NCBI RefSeq assembly: GCF_030440595.1
Contig: NZ_CP047452.1
Location: 1 to 64,000 of the forward strand
Direction: 5' to 3'
From: Corynebacterium glucuronolyticum DSM 44120
Lineage (GTDB): Bacteria > Actinomycetota > Actinomycetes > Mycobacteriales > Mycobacteriaceae
DNA length: 64,000 bases
This document shows, piece after piece, positions 45,388-55,900 of the stretch. How positions within the stretch are numbered: the stretch's first letter is position 1; every line of letters begins with the position of its first letter. The translations under genes and the position numbers were made by a program. Below the pieces are notes generated by a model. The model saw nothing but the letters and a program-made list of their open reading frames with translations. It searched no databases and was not told where the DNA came from.

Positions 45388-46269
45388 TTACGCCGCGTAC
45401 CCCGTTGCCGTCCACGCGTCCTCGCCGCGCGCTGCGGGGATGAAGTCGCTCAGCTTTCGGTCGACAAGCATGGCTTTCAGTTCCACCTTCGACCGCTCCA
45501 GCATCTCTTTTTGCGTGTCGACGAGCCCCCAGCAGGCGTTCCTGCGCGTGTACATCGCCACGTCGTTGGCCAGCTCGTTGAGCACGTTGCCTCGGTGGCC
45601 GCGCACCCAGTGCACGTACACCTCGGCGCGGTCCATCCGCTTGAAGCACTTCCGCAGGGAGGTTGCGCACCCGGTGGGCTTCTCCGCGCCGTTGAGCGCC
45701 TTGTACACGATCTGGGAGTCGGTGAGGATGTGCAGCACCGGGGTCTTTCCGGCCCAGGTGGTAAGCGCCATTTCCACGGCCCAGAACTCCGCGTCGGCCA
45801 CGCTTTCCACCAGCAACGACCGCGCCCGCACCCGCCCGCGCGTGGCAACCGCGGCAATTCCTGCCCGGTGTCCGGTGCCGAGCGACGCGTCGGTCGCCAC
45901 CACCATGCCCTCCTCGATGGGGAGGTTCACCAAGGAGCGGATGCGCTCTTCCACTATGGAGTTCTTCTTGTCACGCGCCAGTGCGAAATCCTCCGTTAAA
46001 ACCGGCGCCACGGTGCTAAACCTGCGGACGTTTCTAAACAGCTCGGGGTGTTCACGAACGAGCGCCCCAATGCTTCTAACCGAGGTATATAACCCCACCG
46101 TGTGGTCCGTATTGCGAAGCGCCACGTCTAGGAACCAGGAGGTCGCTAGCTTTCCGACGTCGACAAGCCGACAAACCTCAGCCCGGCACTCACCGCGGGC
46201 CGACAGCGTAACCACCGCCTCGTTCGTCTTGGAGAGAATGGCATAGTCAAGAACTACGGGGATAAACAT
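45388..46269 (-). CDS. RNase H-fold protein, paralogue 2
   Basis: 293 residues, collinear with paralogue 1 over its whole length (MFIPVVLDYA, TLSARGECRA, TVGLYTSVRS, VVATDASLGTG, ADAEFWAVEMA, HILTDSQIVYKAL, VHWVRGHRGNVLNELA). Three catalytic acids are kept (Asp127, Glu161, Asp184) with the loop His225, but the fourth position, Asp in paralogue 1, is Asn235 here, with an Asp at 236. Activity may be reduced or different. It has an extra segment (KALNGAEKPTGCATSLRKCF) before VHWVRGH. First of the three-gene group, downstream of the pit terminator. Confidence 0.8.
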   Translation of the reverse strand: MFIPVVLDYAILSKTNEAVVTLSARGECRAEVCRLVDVGKLATSWFLDVALRNTDHTVGLYTSVRSIGALVREHPELFRNVRRFSTVAPVLTEDFALARDKKNSIVEERIRSLVNLPIEEGMVVATDASLGTGHRAGIAAVATRGRVRARSLLVESVADAEFWAVEMALTTWAGKTPVLHILTDSQIVYKALNGAEKPTGCATSLRKCFKRMDRAEVYVHWVRGHRGNVLNELANDVAMYTRRNACWGLVDTQKEMLERSKVELKAMLVDRKLSDFIPAARGEDAWTATGYAA

Positions 46270-46374
46270 ATTTAATTACCTTTCATCTATCGGCCCGGAA
46301 TGGGCCTTCTAGAAACAAAGGTAAGTGGTGCTTTCCACGCCCAAAGTGACGTAGCGGAACACCCGTTCTAAGGC

Positions 46375-46410
46375 AAAAAAGGGCCCCGCAAAACAATGCG
46401 GAGCCCCGGC
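46375..46410 (-). terminator. Terminator after the PiT transporter gene
   Basis: On the minus strand a GGGGCTCCGCA arm pairs with TGCGGGGCCC around an AT loop and ends in TTTTTT (complement of 46375-46380), 12 nt past the pit stop. Confidence 0.8.
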
Positions 46411-46421
46411 TAAAAAATAAT

Positions 46422-48035
46422 CTAGAACAGCACGCGCAGGATCGAAACCGTCACCGCGCCGATAACCGCGGAGATCGGCAGCGTGATAACCCACGCCGTC
46501 GCGATCGGCTTCATCAGGTTCCAGTTGGCGGCCTTGTTCACCATGCCCACGCCCAGCACGGCGCCGATCAAAATATGCGTGGAGGACACGGGGAGGCCCA
46601 ACAGAGAGGAGCCCATGACCACGCCGGCGGCGGAGAGCTCGGCGGCGAAGCCGGAGGACGGGTGCATCTTCGTCAGCCCGGAGCCGACGGTCTTGATCAC
46701 GTAGCGGCCGATGAACCACAGGCCGGCGATAAGGCCCACGCCCATCGCCATCATGACGGCGATCGGCACCTCGGCCTCGTCGTTGATCTCGCCGGTCTTC
46801 AGCACGTCCAAAACCGCGACGAACGGCCCGATGGCGTTGGCGATGTCGTTGGAGCCGTGGGAGAAGGCGAACGCCGAAGCGGTGAACACCTGCATCCAGC
46901 TAAACAGCAGGAACGTGGCATTCGACAACGACTTCTTCTTCAACGACCGCGCGAAGATGTACACCGCCATCCACACGATGGCGCCGACCATGCCCATGAT
47001 GAGGAATTTCTGCAGCGAGGAGAAGTCCAAAGGCGTGTTCTTCAGGCCCTTGAACAGCATCATCGCGGCGATAATGATGGCGCCGAACGCGGCCAGCAGC
47101 GGCACCCAGTTTTCCAGCGCTTTGTGCGCCTCAACGTTGTCGCGCTTTTCGTTGATTTTATACAGTTCGCGGTAGTAGTCGGATTCCAGCAGTTCGGGGT
47201 CGTAGTTTTCCTCGGCCACAAGCGCCGCGTCGCGCGCCATGGCGTTGGTGTAGTTGATCTGCTGGAGTTCGTCGAGCCGTTCGAAGCGCTGCTTGTGGTC
47301 GCGCCGCAGTTCGGCGCGCCGGGTTTTGATTTCGCGCAGCTGCTGGTCGGCGTGTTCGTTGTATACCAGGATGGATTCTTTGACCCATTTGAACAGGAAG
47401 TACGCGACCACGCCGCCCAGTACCGGCGACAGCACCCACGAAATCGCGATCTTGCCGATCTCCCCCCACTGCACCATCGACCAGCCGCCCTTGTGCGTGA
47501 CGAACCCGACGGTGAGCGCCGCGCCGACGATGCCGCCGACGATGGAGTGGGTGGTGGACACCGGCCAGCCCATGCGCGTGGCAATCAACAGCCAGATCGC
47601 GGCGCCGAGAAGCGCGGACATCATGATGTACACGAATTCCATGGGGTCGAGGCCGTTGATGGCGGACAGGTCGACGATCCCGGATCGCACGGTGTCGGTG
47701 ACCTCGCCGCCGGCGAGCAGCGCGCCGGACACTTCGAAGATCGCGGCGACCAACAGCGCCTGCTTGAGTGACAGCGTGCCGGCGCCGACGGAGGTGCCGA
47801 AGGAGTTGGCGACATCGTTGCCGCCGATGTTGAAAGCCATGAAGATGGCGAAGATAATGGCTGTGATGAGGAGGAGCTTGTTGGCGCCCGGGGCGACGTA
47901 GTCGAAGCCCCAGATGATCGTCCACACGAGGGCGACGGCGGTCAGCCCGCCGAAGCACAGGTGCCAGCGCCAGTCCTTCTTCGTGTCGCCGGTGGTGACG
48001 TCGACCTCCGGCAACGATTCAACTTTATTGGACAT
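46422..48035 (-). CDS. pit: Low-affinity inorganic phosphate transporter (PiT family)
   Basis: 537 residues from ATG 48035 ([16 protein letters not shown]). The two inverted-repeat signatures of PiT proteins are present: [20 protein letters not shown] near residue 60 and [20 protein letters not shown] near 400, with [12 protein letters not shown] and [12 protein letters not shown] in the partner halves. A charged cytoplasmic loop (about 225-300, [20 protein letters not shown]) separates them. It imports metal-phosphate with protons. An upstream start 11 codons earlier is less likely. Phosphatase phoA lies 3 kb away. Confidence 0.92.
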   Translation of the reverse strand: MSNKVESLPEVDVTTGDTKKDWRWHLCFGGLTAVALVWTIIWGFDYVAPGANKLLLITAIIFAIFMAFNIGGNDVANSFGTSVGAGTLSLKQALLVAAIFEVSGALLAGGEVTDTVRSGIVDLSAINGLDPMEFVYIMMSALLGAAIWLLIATRMGWPVSTTHSIVGGIVGAALTVGFVTHKGGWSMVQWGEIGKIAISWVLSPVLGGVVAYFLFKWVKESILVYNEHADQQLREIKTRRAELRRDHKQRFERLDELQQINYTNAMARDAALVAEENYDPELLESDYYRELYKINEKRDNVEAHKALENWVPLLAAFGAIIIAAMMLFKGLKNTPLDFSSLQKFLIMGMVGAIVWMAVYIFARSLKKKSLSNATFLLFSWMQVFTASAFAFSHGSNDIANAIGPFVAVLDVLKTGEINDEAEVPIAVMMAMGVGLIAGLWFIGRYVIKTVGSGLTKMHPSSGFAAELSAAGVVMGSSLLGLPVSSTHILIGAVLGVGMVNKAANWNLMKPIATAWVITLPISAVIGAVTVSILRVLF

Positions 48036-48239
48036 TGCTTTCCTTCCGCTGAATGCGTGAATACTCATTCAACATAGAAGACCAAGGTGTCCACCAGATG
48101 AACGTTAGCTATCACTGTGCTTAATTTTTTGCTTGTCGACGCTCGGTGGTTGCGGTCGCAGGGCTAAGGAAGTCGTTGTATCGTAAAAATGTCTTAACGG
48201 GGAAATTTCGGTCCAGACTTTTGTTTACCAAGTAGGTAA

Positions 48240-48500
48240 ATGGTGCAGTATAGGTACAAGGACGAAAGAACTCGGAGGGTCTTCGAAGATGACAAAGCTT
48301 GTACAAGAAAATATGGGTATCAAGCTTTAAAGAACCGCGATCGTCGCCTGAACGAAATCACCGACTATTCCACTTTCGCAGAGCTTCTACGTTTGGCAAA
48401 GGCCGACCCCGGAAAGTGGCACGTCCTTGACGGTCGGAACGGCGGCGTTGACGGGAGACCTGACTGGCAATGCGGCTCGGAACGTCTACTAAGCACCTGA
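48240..48500 (+). pseudogene. HigB-like toxin remnant
   Basis: RYKDERTRRVFEDDKACTRK followed by YGYQALKNRDRRLNEI and LRLAKADPGKWHVLDG resembles HigB/RelE-type mRNA interferases over their first 60 residues. After that the frame departs from the family (expected LTGDRxGQ...DL), while a neighbouring frame reads LTGDLTGNAARN, implying a frameshift near 48430. Upstream AT-rich DNA (48060-48230) has no gene. Confidence 0.55.
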
Positions 48501-48507
48501 GGTACGC

Positions 48508-49296
48508 CCCGACCAGTCCGGAGATGGCCGTTAAACTTGCCCTCGTCACCGGGTCCAGGCTCGCTACGTTGCTCGCCGAACGTACTTGGGTCCGTGCTTC
48601 CTGGGCCTTGCGTCTCCCGGCTACAAAGGGCTGGGATCGTCACACATAACTGGAGGAATCCTCAGGAGCTGGTACGCGAGGTTTTTGCCCGCGGGCGAGT
48701 TGCTTGCGCCGATGCATTCCGTGATCTGTGTGCAGGTTCTGATTCGATTGCTTTTCTCTGTTCTGGCGGTGGTGCAGAATGGACCTGGTTAAGAAGCAGC
48801 TTGATGCGGACAGGGATGGTTTGGAAAGCTCACTTCTTCGTTGCGCTCAGCATCTGTCCAGGATCCTTCATCGTTTGTTCCAGCGGTCCGGCGCATGCTC
48901 CACAGCGTCGGCGGTTCCCGGTTCTCAGGTCTCCGGCGCTTCGTTTGAGTACGACGGCAACCCCGTTATAAGCGGGAGGACATCTTCTGGTTCACTCTGT
49001 TTCACGAGCTGGCTCATATCCTTACTGCGGACTATGAGACGAGGAGGGTTGACCGTGAAAAGGATTCGGCTGCTCGTCCGCAGTCTGAACGTAAGGCGGA
49101 TAACTGGGTGGCGAACGCGCTTTTAGACGGTACCGCTGTAGACGCGATCCCTCAGCCCTATACCGCTGAGGGGATTGTAACCTGCGCGTCCGATCATTCC
49201 GTCAGTCCCGCAATTGTGGTTGGGAGCTTACGCCGCCAGGGCAAGGTCCCCCGTACCTGGGGAGCAGACCTGATCCGTCGTTTTGAAATCAGCTAA
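48508..49296 (+). pseudogene. HigA-type antitoxin with ImmA/IrrE domain, decayed
   Basis: Pieces of one gene in several frames: TSPEMAVKLALVTGSR (48510-48560) is the end of a HigA HTH; NWRNPQELVREVFARGRVAC (about 48650-48715) follows. From about 48960 an open stretch reads REDIFWFTLFHELAHILTAD with the HExxH zinc motif, then ADNWVANALL to RRFEIS at 49296. Stops and shifts between the pieces show decay. With the HigB-like remnant it formed a higBA locus with a fused metalloprotease domain. Confidence 0.6.
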
Positions 49297-49304
49297 TACC
49301 ATTC

Positions 49305-50225
49305 TTACAGCGGCCGGTACTTCTCAATATTATCCCGCGTGACCACCATCACCGGCGTGTGCACGCTCTCCGCCGCCTCGCCGTCGAGGAGCTTCCCGGC
49401 CTGCTCAATGGCGGTGGCGCCGAGCTCGGAGGACTGTTGCGCAATCGTTGCTACGAGCTTCCGGTTCTTCACGGCGCGCACGCCCTCCTCGGTGCCGTCG
49501 AAGCCCACCACCTTCACGTCTTTTCCGGCGCGTTCCCCGAGCGCGTCCACGGCCCCGAGCGCCATCTCGTCGTTTTCGGCGAAGATCCCCGCCACGTCGG
49601 GGTGGTCGGCAAGGAGGTCCGTGACGAGGTCGCGGGCGGTGTCGCGGTCGAAGTCGGCGGCCTCGGCGGCGACGATGCGGACGCGTGGGTGCTCAGCCAT
49701 GGCCTGGGTGAATCCCTCGTAGCGCTCGGCGCTGGAGGAGCTTCCCTCGATGCCGCGCAGCACGATGACCTCGCCCTGGGCGCGGATTGCCTTGGCCAAA
49801 ACCGACGCTGCGGCCGCGCCGCCCTCGGTGTTGTTGGAGTCGATGAGCGCGGCGACGTCGGCGCCTGTGATGGTGCGGTCGACGGTGATGGCGGGGATGC
49901 CCTTCTCGTTCAGCTGGGACACGGCGGGGGCGAGCGCCTCGGAGTCTGCGGGGTTCACCACCGCGACGCCGGAAGAAACGTCGTCGAGTTGCGCGGCCTG
50001 CACCTCCGCATCATCCCCCGCATCCAGGACGGTGAGGTCGATTCCCAGCTCGTTGGCCTTCGCCTGCGCCCCGTAGCGCACCTGCAGGAAGAATGGGTTT
50101 TTCTCCGTGGACAGCGCGAGCGTGACCGCCCGGGATCCGGCGGCAGGGACATCGCGTGGAGTAGCAGAACACCCGCTGAGCGTGAGCATTCCTGCGGTGA
50201 GTAGCACGAGTGATTTCCGGAGCAT
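49305..50225 (-). CDS. Sugar ABC transporter substrate-binding lipoprotein (RbsB-like)
   Basis: 306 residues. Lipobox LTLSGC near residue 19, then a type I periplasmic-binding fold of the ribose family: TLALSTEKNPFFLQVRYGAQ, AVVNPADSEALAPAV, GIPAITVDRTI, GIFAENDEMALGAVDAL and KVVGFDGTEEG. It binds a pentose or similar sugar for import. No rbsA/rbsC-type permease genes adjoin, so it works with components encoded elsewhere or in signalling. Divergent from the M20 hydrolase gene. Confidence 0.85.
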   Translation of the reverse strand: MLRKSLVLLTAGMLTLSGCSATPRDVPAAGSRAVTLALSTEKNPFFLQVRYGAQAKANELGIDLTVLDAGDDAEVQAAQLDDVSSGVAVVNPADSEALAPAVSQLNEKGIPAITVDRTITGADVAALIDSNNTEGGAAAASVLAKAIRAQGEVIVLRGIEGSSSSAERYEGFTQAMAEHPRVRIVAAEAADFDRDTARDLVTDLLADHPDVAGIFAENDEMALGAVDALGERAGKDVKVVGFDGTEEGVRAVKNRKLVATIAQQSSELGATAIEQAGKLLDGEAAESVHTPVMVVTRDNIEKYRPL

Positions 50226-50408
50226 TGGGGGGTGCCTTCCTAGTTCAAGTTACGTTCTATATTCAAAGGTAGGCAGGCGTTTCGGGAAAGGCAAGGAGGT
50301 GTGCGCTCACCCACAGCGCCGTGTGTGATCCGCCACCACTCCTCCGAAAGTTGCACACAAGAAGTAAAGTACCTCACCGAAAAAAACATTCCAATGAGGA
50401 GGAAGGAC

Positions 50409-51704
50409 ATGCCTACTATCACCCAAGAAGCTGCGGAGAAGGTCGTCGCGTGCGTCGATGCCTTCCAGGACCAGCTTGTTTCCTGGCGGCGGGATTTTCA
50501 CCGTTACCCGGAGCTCGGTTTCTTGGAGTATCGCACGACGGCACGTATTGTCACCGAGCTACGGCACCTCGGCTACGAGGTTCTCACGGGCGCGGACGCC
50601 ACGGACCCCAGCGCCCGCATGGGGCTCCCGTCGCCCGCCGAGGATGAGGCCGCCATCGCCCGCGCCATCGAGGAGGGCGCGGATCCGGCGTTCGTGCGCG
50701 CCATCGCCGGGGGGCTCACGGGCGCGGTCGCGGTCCTGCACAACGGTCCCGGCCCGGTCGTCGGCATGCGGTTCGATATCGACTGCCTCCCCCTCACGGA
50801 GAAAACGGAACACGGTTCCGCGCACGAAGGATCCATGCACGCCTGCGGTCACGACGCCCACATCACAATGGGTCTCGGTGTCGCCCGCGCGCTCGCGGAG
50901 CTCAAGGATTCCTGGTCGGGCACGGTCAAGATTCTCTTCCAGCCGGCCGAGGAAGGCGTCCGCGGTGCGCAGGCCATGGTCTCCGCTGGGCTTGTCGACG
51001 ATGTGGAGATCATGCTTGGCCAGCACGTCTGGCCCCACCCCTTCGCTGAATACGATTTCGCCCCGGCGAGCTCCGGGGCCCTTGCCACCACCAAGTTCGA
51101 CGTCACCTTCTCAGGACGTGCCGCCCACGCCTCCGGCGCCCCCGAAAAGGGTAAAAACGCCCTGCTCGCCGCCTGTGCCGCAACCCTTAACCTGTACGCC
51201 ATTTCGCGCCATTCGGGTGGCTCCACGCGAGTATCCGTCGGCAAGCTAGAAGCCGGAGACAACCGCAACATTGTCGCCGAGCGTGCCCACCTGGAGATGG
51301 AGGTCCGCGGTGAGACAACGGAGATCAACGAGTTCATGGCAACGCGTGCCCGCACCGTCATCGAAGCGGCCGCCGCGATGTACGAGTGCGACGTGGACAT
51401 CGACACGGTCGGCGAGGCCATCTCCCTTCGTTCCGACGACGAGCTTGCCCAGGTCATCGCCCACGCCGCCACCACCGTCGGGATCCGCCCGCAGACCACC
51501 CCGGCGATGCGCTTTACCGCCTCGGAGGACTACTCCTACATGATGAAGCGCGTCCAGGATAACGGGGGACAGGCCGCCCTCATGCTCTTCTTCACCCCCT
51601 CCGAGGGGGGCCTCCACTCCGTCGACTTCTACGTCGATGATTCCGTCCTCCCCAAGGCCGTGAAAACCTTCACCGCCACCGCGCTTGCCTACTTGCCCGC
51701 GTAG
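50409..51704 (+). CDS. M20 family amidohydrolase
   Basis: 431 residues from ATG 50409 (GAGGAAGGA just upstream). The open frame extends 36 codons further, but without a good site. M20D-type metal-dependent aminoacylase/carboxypeptidase features: WRRDFHRYPELGFLEYRT, GMRFDIDCLPL, MHACGHDAHITMGLGVARAL (metal-binding Cys-Gly-His-Asp), FQPAEEGVRGAQAM (catalytic Glu) and GRAAHASGAPEKGKNAL in the dimerisation domain. It probably cleaves N-acyl or aminobenzoyl amino acids. Confidence 0.9.
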   Translation: MPTITQEAAEKVVACVDAFQDQLVSWRRDFHRYPELGFLEYRTTARIVTELRHLGYEVLTGADATDPSARMGLPSPAEDEAAIARAIEEGADPAFVRAIAGGLTGAVAVLHNGPGPVVGMRFDIDCLPLTEKTEHGSAHEGSMHACGHDAHITMGLGVARALAELKDSWSGTVKILFQPAEEGVRGAQAMVSAGLVDDVEIMLGQHVWPHPFAEYDFAPASSGALATTKFDVTFSGRAAHASGAPEKGKNALLAACAATLNLYAISRHSGGSTRVSVGKLEAGDNRNIVAERAHLEMEVRGETTEINEFMATRARTVIEAAAAMYECDVDIDTVGEAISLRSDDELAQVIAHAATTVGIRPQTTPAMRFTASEDYSYMMKRVQDNGGQAALMLFFTPSEGGLHSVDFYVDDSVLPKAVKTFTATALAYLPA

Positions 51705-51711
51705 GGCTCCC

Positions 51712-51804
51712 ATGTTTGGATTTGTGCTCCCGCTTCTCATGTCACCCATCGCTGGCGTCGTCACCTCCGCCGCCTGGGACTACATCATCGGTGCGCTGGT
51801 CTAG
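51712..51804 (+). CDS. Small hydrophobic peptide (30 residues)
   Basis: MFGFVLPLLMSPIAGVVTSA then AWDYIIGALV, starting 8 nt after the M20 hydrolase stop. One hydrophobic helix. AGGGCTCC before the ATG is a weak ribosome binding site. It could be a coupled microprotein or chance. Confidence 0.3.
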   Translation: MFGFVLPLLMSPIAGVVTSAAWDYIIGALV

Positions 51805-51831
51805 TCATTTTCGCTTCTCGACGCTTGGTAC

Positions 51832-52221
51832 TCACCCTTCCTCACCTGTCACCCTGCGACGGTGGGGGAGGTAGCGCCAACTCTGGGGCACCGCGATCCC
51901 GCACTCCCGCAGCTCCGCCATCGTCACGGGCTCTGCGAGCTTTTCGACGCAGGAAAGCACCAGGCCATGCCCGATGCTGCACCCCGCGAAGTAGTGGAAA
52001 AACTCCCCCACCTCTTCCCACAGGCGCGCCGGGGGCAGTGACACGATCCCTGCCAACTGTGCACGAGCCACCACGGCCTTCACCGATGCGGTCGCATAGA
52101 TATGTACTGCGGCCCCTGGACGTAGCTGCGGCTTCTTCCTCCGCAGCTCCACCGTCTTGGTGCCAGTAAGGATCTGCTCCACAAACGTCGGCCGAATGGA
52201 AATGAGAAGGCTGCGTGGCAT
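51832..52221 (-). CDS. ASCH/PUA-like domain protein
   Basis: 129 residues from ATG 52221 (a TTG at 52230 is possible). MPRSLLISIRPTFVEQILTG followed by TKTVELRRKKPQLRPGAAVH and IYATASVKAVVARAQLAGIV is the ASCH pattern, a PUA-like fold binding RNA or modified nucleotides. The later GCSIGHGLVLSCVEKL is also typical. ASCH proteins occur near toxin-antitoxin and RNA-modification genes; the function here is unknown. Its 5' side abuts the IS remnant, so the original promoter may have been lost. Confidence 0.7.
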   Translation of the reverse strand: MPRSLLISIRPTFVEQILTGTKTVELRRKKPQLRPGAAVHIYATASVKAVVARAQLAGIVSLPPARLWEEVGEFFHYFAGCSIGHGLVLSCVEKLAEPVTMAELRECGIAVPQSWRYLPHRRRVTGEEG

Positions 52222-52250
52222 GGGAGTCAACCTACATTACGGGTCCCCGC

Positions 52251-52701
52251 AATCAGTGTTGCAGGAATCTGGACTGCCCAAAAAGGCTTAAACCATCGTG
52301 TCAATGTACGCAGGCCCTGCTTGTGTGAGGCGGCTATCTGGTCAAGCGAACGCGTGCCCATGATCCAATCCATGAACACGCGAAATCGTGTGGCGTGGAT
52401 GGCATCGGTGTGTGATCTGGTTGTTGATACCCCGCAGTCTGGATTCTTACACCGCCAGCGTGGGGTGCCTTTGGCTGTTTTTCCGTTGCGTTTCATTGGC
52501 CCGTGACAAACCGGGCGGTAAGGTCTCGGTGTACTCATCCAATAAGGATCGAATACTGCTCCTAGTACATGTGCACCGGGAACTGGTGGAACCCGAAGGA
52601 TCAGCCCCCGACGCCCTCACGCCGAGAGCGTACCATCAATGTTCCACCAGCTTAACGATTAAAAACAACTCTATTTAGACACACGTTTTGGCGCTTAACC
52701 C
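52251..52701 (-). mobile_element. Truncated copy of the IS1249-type element
   Basis: The minus strand starts with the same 25-bp terminal repeat as the full element (52677-52701), then the leader and the first about 90 transposase codons (MSTPRPYRPVCHGPMKRNGK to WFKPFWAVQI). Similarity ends near 52251 after CAACACTGA, with a 1-nt deletion just before. The other end is missing, so it is immobile. The first zinc-finger Cys is changed (RPVC). Confidence 0.85.
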
Positions 52702-52952
52702 CAACTCCGCCGTGGATGGGCTGGACTTCCCCATCGCCTTTCCCGGGGCACCTCGTGGCGCTTATCGCCGTCCTCCGGTACTACTGCGCGCCTGCAAACC
52801 GGTTCCTAGCGTGTGCCGCTGAGAAAAGATGTATGGTAGCTCACCGCTAATTTTATATGCGCTGTGAAAAACCTGGTAAAATATTAAAGAGTCTGGACTC
52901 AAAACCTTCAACCCTATCCATAAAAAATATACGAGTAGGAGAGTGATCCACC
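52702..52952 (+). promoter_or_regulatory. Promoter region of the surface protein gene
   Basis: No gene. AT-rich DNA with a -10-like TAAAAT (52877-52882). AGGAGAG at 52937-52943 is a good ribosome binding site 9 nt before GTG 52953. The boundary of the IS remnant is only 250 bp upstream. Confidence 0.5.
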
Positions 52953-55900
52953 GTGGAGACCAAAGGTGGTTCGAGCGCCCCGAAGCCGCGCAGGCGCGTC
53001 ATTTCAGTCATTTCATCCATCTCCCTGGCTCTGGGAACGCTAACGGCTGTGCCACCGGCGTTCGCGGCGGAGCTTGTGGGAGAAGATATCACCGCGAAGC
53101 AGAGTGACACCTTCATTGAAAAAAATAAGCAGAAGGTCTCTGACATCAGCGGTAATGGCAGCTGTGTGGTCGAATTTGTAAAACCGCTGGATGCCAAGCC
53201 AAGGGCCGGCCTGGAGCTGTTTACCATCAACCCCAGCAATGACTTGCCGGATAAAAAGTCCTTCGGCTTTCAGTATCGCATCACCAATTCTCAGGATCGC
53301 ACTTTTGCCAACCTCACCGTGAGCGATTCGGGCCGTTTTCCGGTTACCCCCGGAGAAATCCCGGCTATGGCCGAAGGCTCCGAGCTTGGTACTAATACAG
53401 GTTTCCCCAAGGTCAACCGCGAGAGCACCAAACCAATAGGAGTCACAACTCGTGGTGGGCAGAGAAATATTAATCTGGCCGAGAGTTTTTCCGAGGACGA
53501 CGTGAAAAATATGGCCACGCCCGATGGAATCATCTCGGCGTGGAAGAGCCAGTACACAGCGGATAACCCGAGACTCAAAGCCTTTGAGACCGACAGCACC
53601 ATTGTCACGGCCCAGGTCAACCCCTGGCCGAGTGAGCAAGTCAATTGCTCGCCCATCACTATTGACTGGTCAAATGTGGATAAGGCCGTGATCAAACCCG
53701 GCGAGCAGGTGAAGATCGGCACGATTAACGCCGACGATGACTCGCTGTCACGCATCAAGGTCTCGGCCAAGACCCAAAGGGGTAGCTATGCGGGCGAGGT
53801 GCGACGGGACGGGAAGGACCTGTACTACACGTGGCCTAAGTTCATCGGTGAAAAGTGGGCGGACGATGACACCGTGAGCTTCACCGCCGTCGCCCTGCCC
53901 CGCAACCTCGAGCAGCTCAAGGCAGCGGCTACAGATCCGGTGAATAACGAGGACGGCGACGATACCTACGTCTACCAGTCATCGATCGATTTGCTGGAGA
54001 GGTACAACAAGGCCAATGAGATTTCCACCCACACCATCACCACGGACGATGAGAAGTACCACGATCCGCAGTATGATCCGTCGCAGGTGCAGATTATTTC
54101 CGGCATTACAGACGGCAAGCCGGCAACCAGCGCGCAGTCGGTGACCTTCACCGGGATCAAGGATAAGATCGCGGACCTGGTTAAAAACCAGCTGGCCACG
54201 GTGGAGCTTGATACCGAGCTCGTGCAGCCGGGCTGGAAGGCCGAGTTCGTCGATCCCGACAAGGGCGATTACACGGTGAAGGTCACAGCCCCGTTTGGTG
54301 GCGGCGAGCCGCGGCCGGGCACCTTCTCCCAGCCGGTGGTGAAGGTGACCTACACCAACGGGTCGGTGGATTCCATTCCGCTTCTTGCCATCGTGAAGCC
54401 CAATAACACGCAGGTCACGGACGTGACCTATCCCACGGAGCCGGCCACGGGCCTGCAGGGCGCGGAGCTTACGCAGCCTGTCGCACTCAAGCGGATCCTG
54501 GGCAAGGGCTCCCCGGTTAAACCCACAAGTTACGAGGTCGTGCCGGGTAGTTACCCGGAGGGCTGGACGGTGACCGTTGATGCAGACGGCACGGTGCATG
54601 CCACCTCGCCCAAGGATGCCCCCAATAACTCCTCCATTACCCCCAAGGTGAAGGCCACCTACCCCGATGGCACCACCGATGTTGTTGAGGCGCCGTTCCA
54701 GGTGGTCACCAGCATTAAGGTGCCGGATTACGGTTCCACCGCGGGTGTGGTGAAAGATGAGCTCTCGCTCACGCCGGTTGAGCCGAAAAACGGCCTGAGT
54801 GGCAAGCCCGATGATGCAATGCCCACCTCGTACTCGTTCCAGGATGGTGCAACCGAGACCACCATCGGCGATTGGAAGGTTGCAGTTGATCCCACCACCG
54901 GCGTTATCAGCACCACGGTGCCGGATACAGCGCTGCCGGGGGCGTTTCTCACCGTGCCGGTGGTGGCGCACTACGCCGGCGGCGTTGCCGATCAGACCAT
55001 CACGGGCACGTTCCGCGTGAACGGCAAGGGCGACGGCAAGGATGCCGCCGAGTACGTGGAGCGTGTCACCACGGCCGGCAACCCGGTGGAGAGCACCATT
55101 AGGACGCAGCTCAGCGATCCAAAGCTGGCCAAGTACGAGCTTCCTAAGAAGCTCCCCCAGGGGTGGACGGTGACCGTCGATGAGTCGGGTACCGTCACGG
55201 CCACCCCGCCCAAGGATGCGCAGCCGGGCGATAGCGCGACCATCAAGGTCAGCGTCAGCTACCCGGATGGCACCAAGGCATTGGTGCCGGCGGAGTTCAC
55301 CGTCGTCGGCGCGGATAAGGACGCCAACGATCCGTCCTACGCCACGGTCAGTGGCAAGCCGGGCACCAGTACTACCAGCAAGGTGGATACAACCCGCATG
55401 CATGCGCTGTCTGAGCCCAAGTACTCCATCATCACGGATCCAAACGAGCCCGGTTATATTGCACCGCCTCGCAACATCACGTGGGATATGGTGAAAATCG
55501 ACGAGAAAACGGGCGTTATCACCACCCCGATTAGTGATAAGGCCGTTCCCGGCAGCTCCGCAGATATCCCGGTGAAGGTGACCTACAAGGATGGTTCCAC
55601 CGATACCACCTTCGCCACCGTGGTTGTGGTGGGCGATCAGTCCCGCGTGTATAGCCCGGTTTACAACCAGTCCACTACCACCCCCGGCAACGCTGTGACC
55701 AGCAATATCACGCAAGGCTCTCAGCCGCCTGTCCGCGATCTCCAGCCCACCACCCCGTACGAGGTGCCAAGCGACATCAACGGTTGGAAAGTGTCGGTGG
55801 ATAAGGACGGCAAGGTCACGGCCACCCCGCCGGCGAATGCCCGCCCGGGCAACCACATCGATGTGCCGGTCACCGTTCACTACCAGGATGGCAGCTCGGA

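Noticed and set aside
46575-47771. 398-codon open frame on the plus strand
   Set aside because: Antisense to the PiT transporter; composition rich in H, D and R as expected of a shadow.
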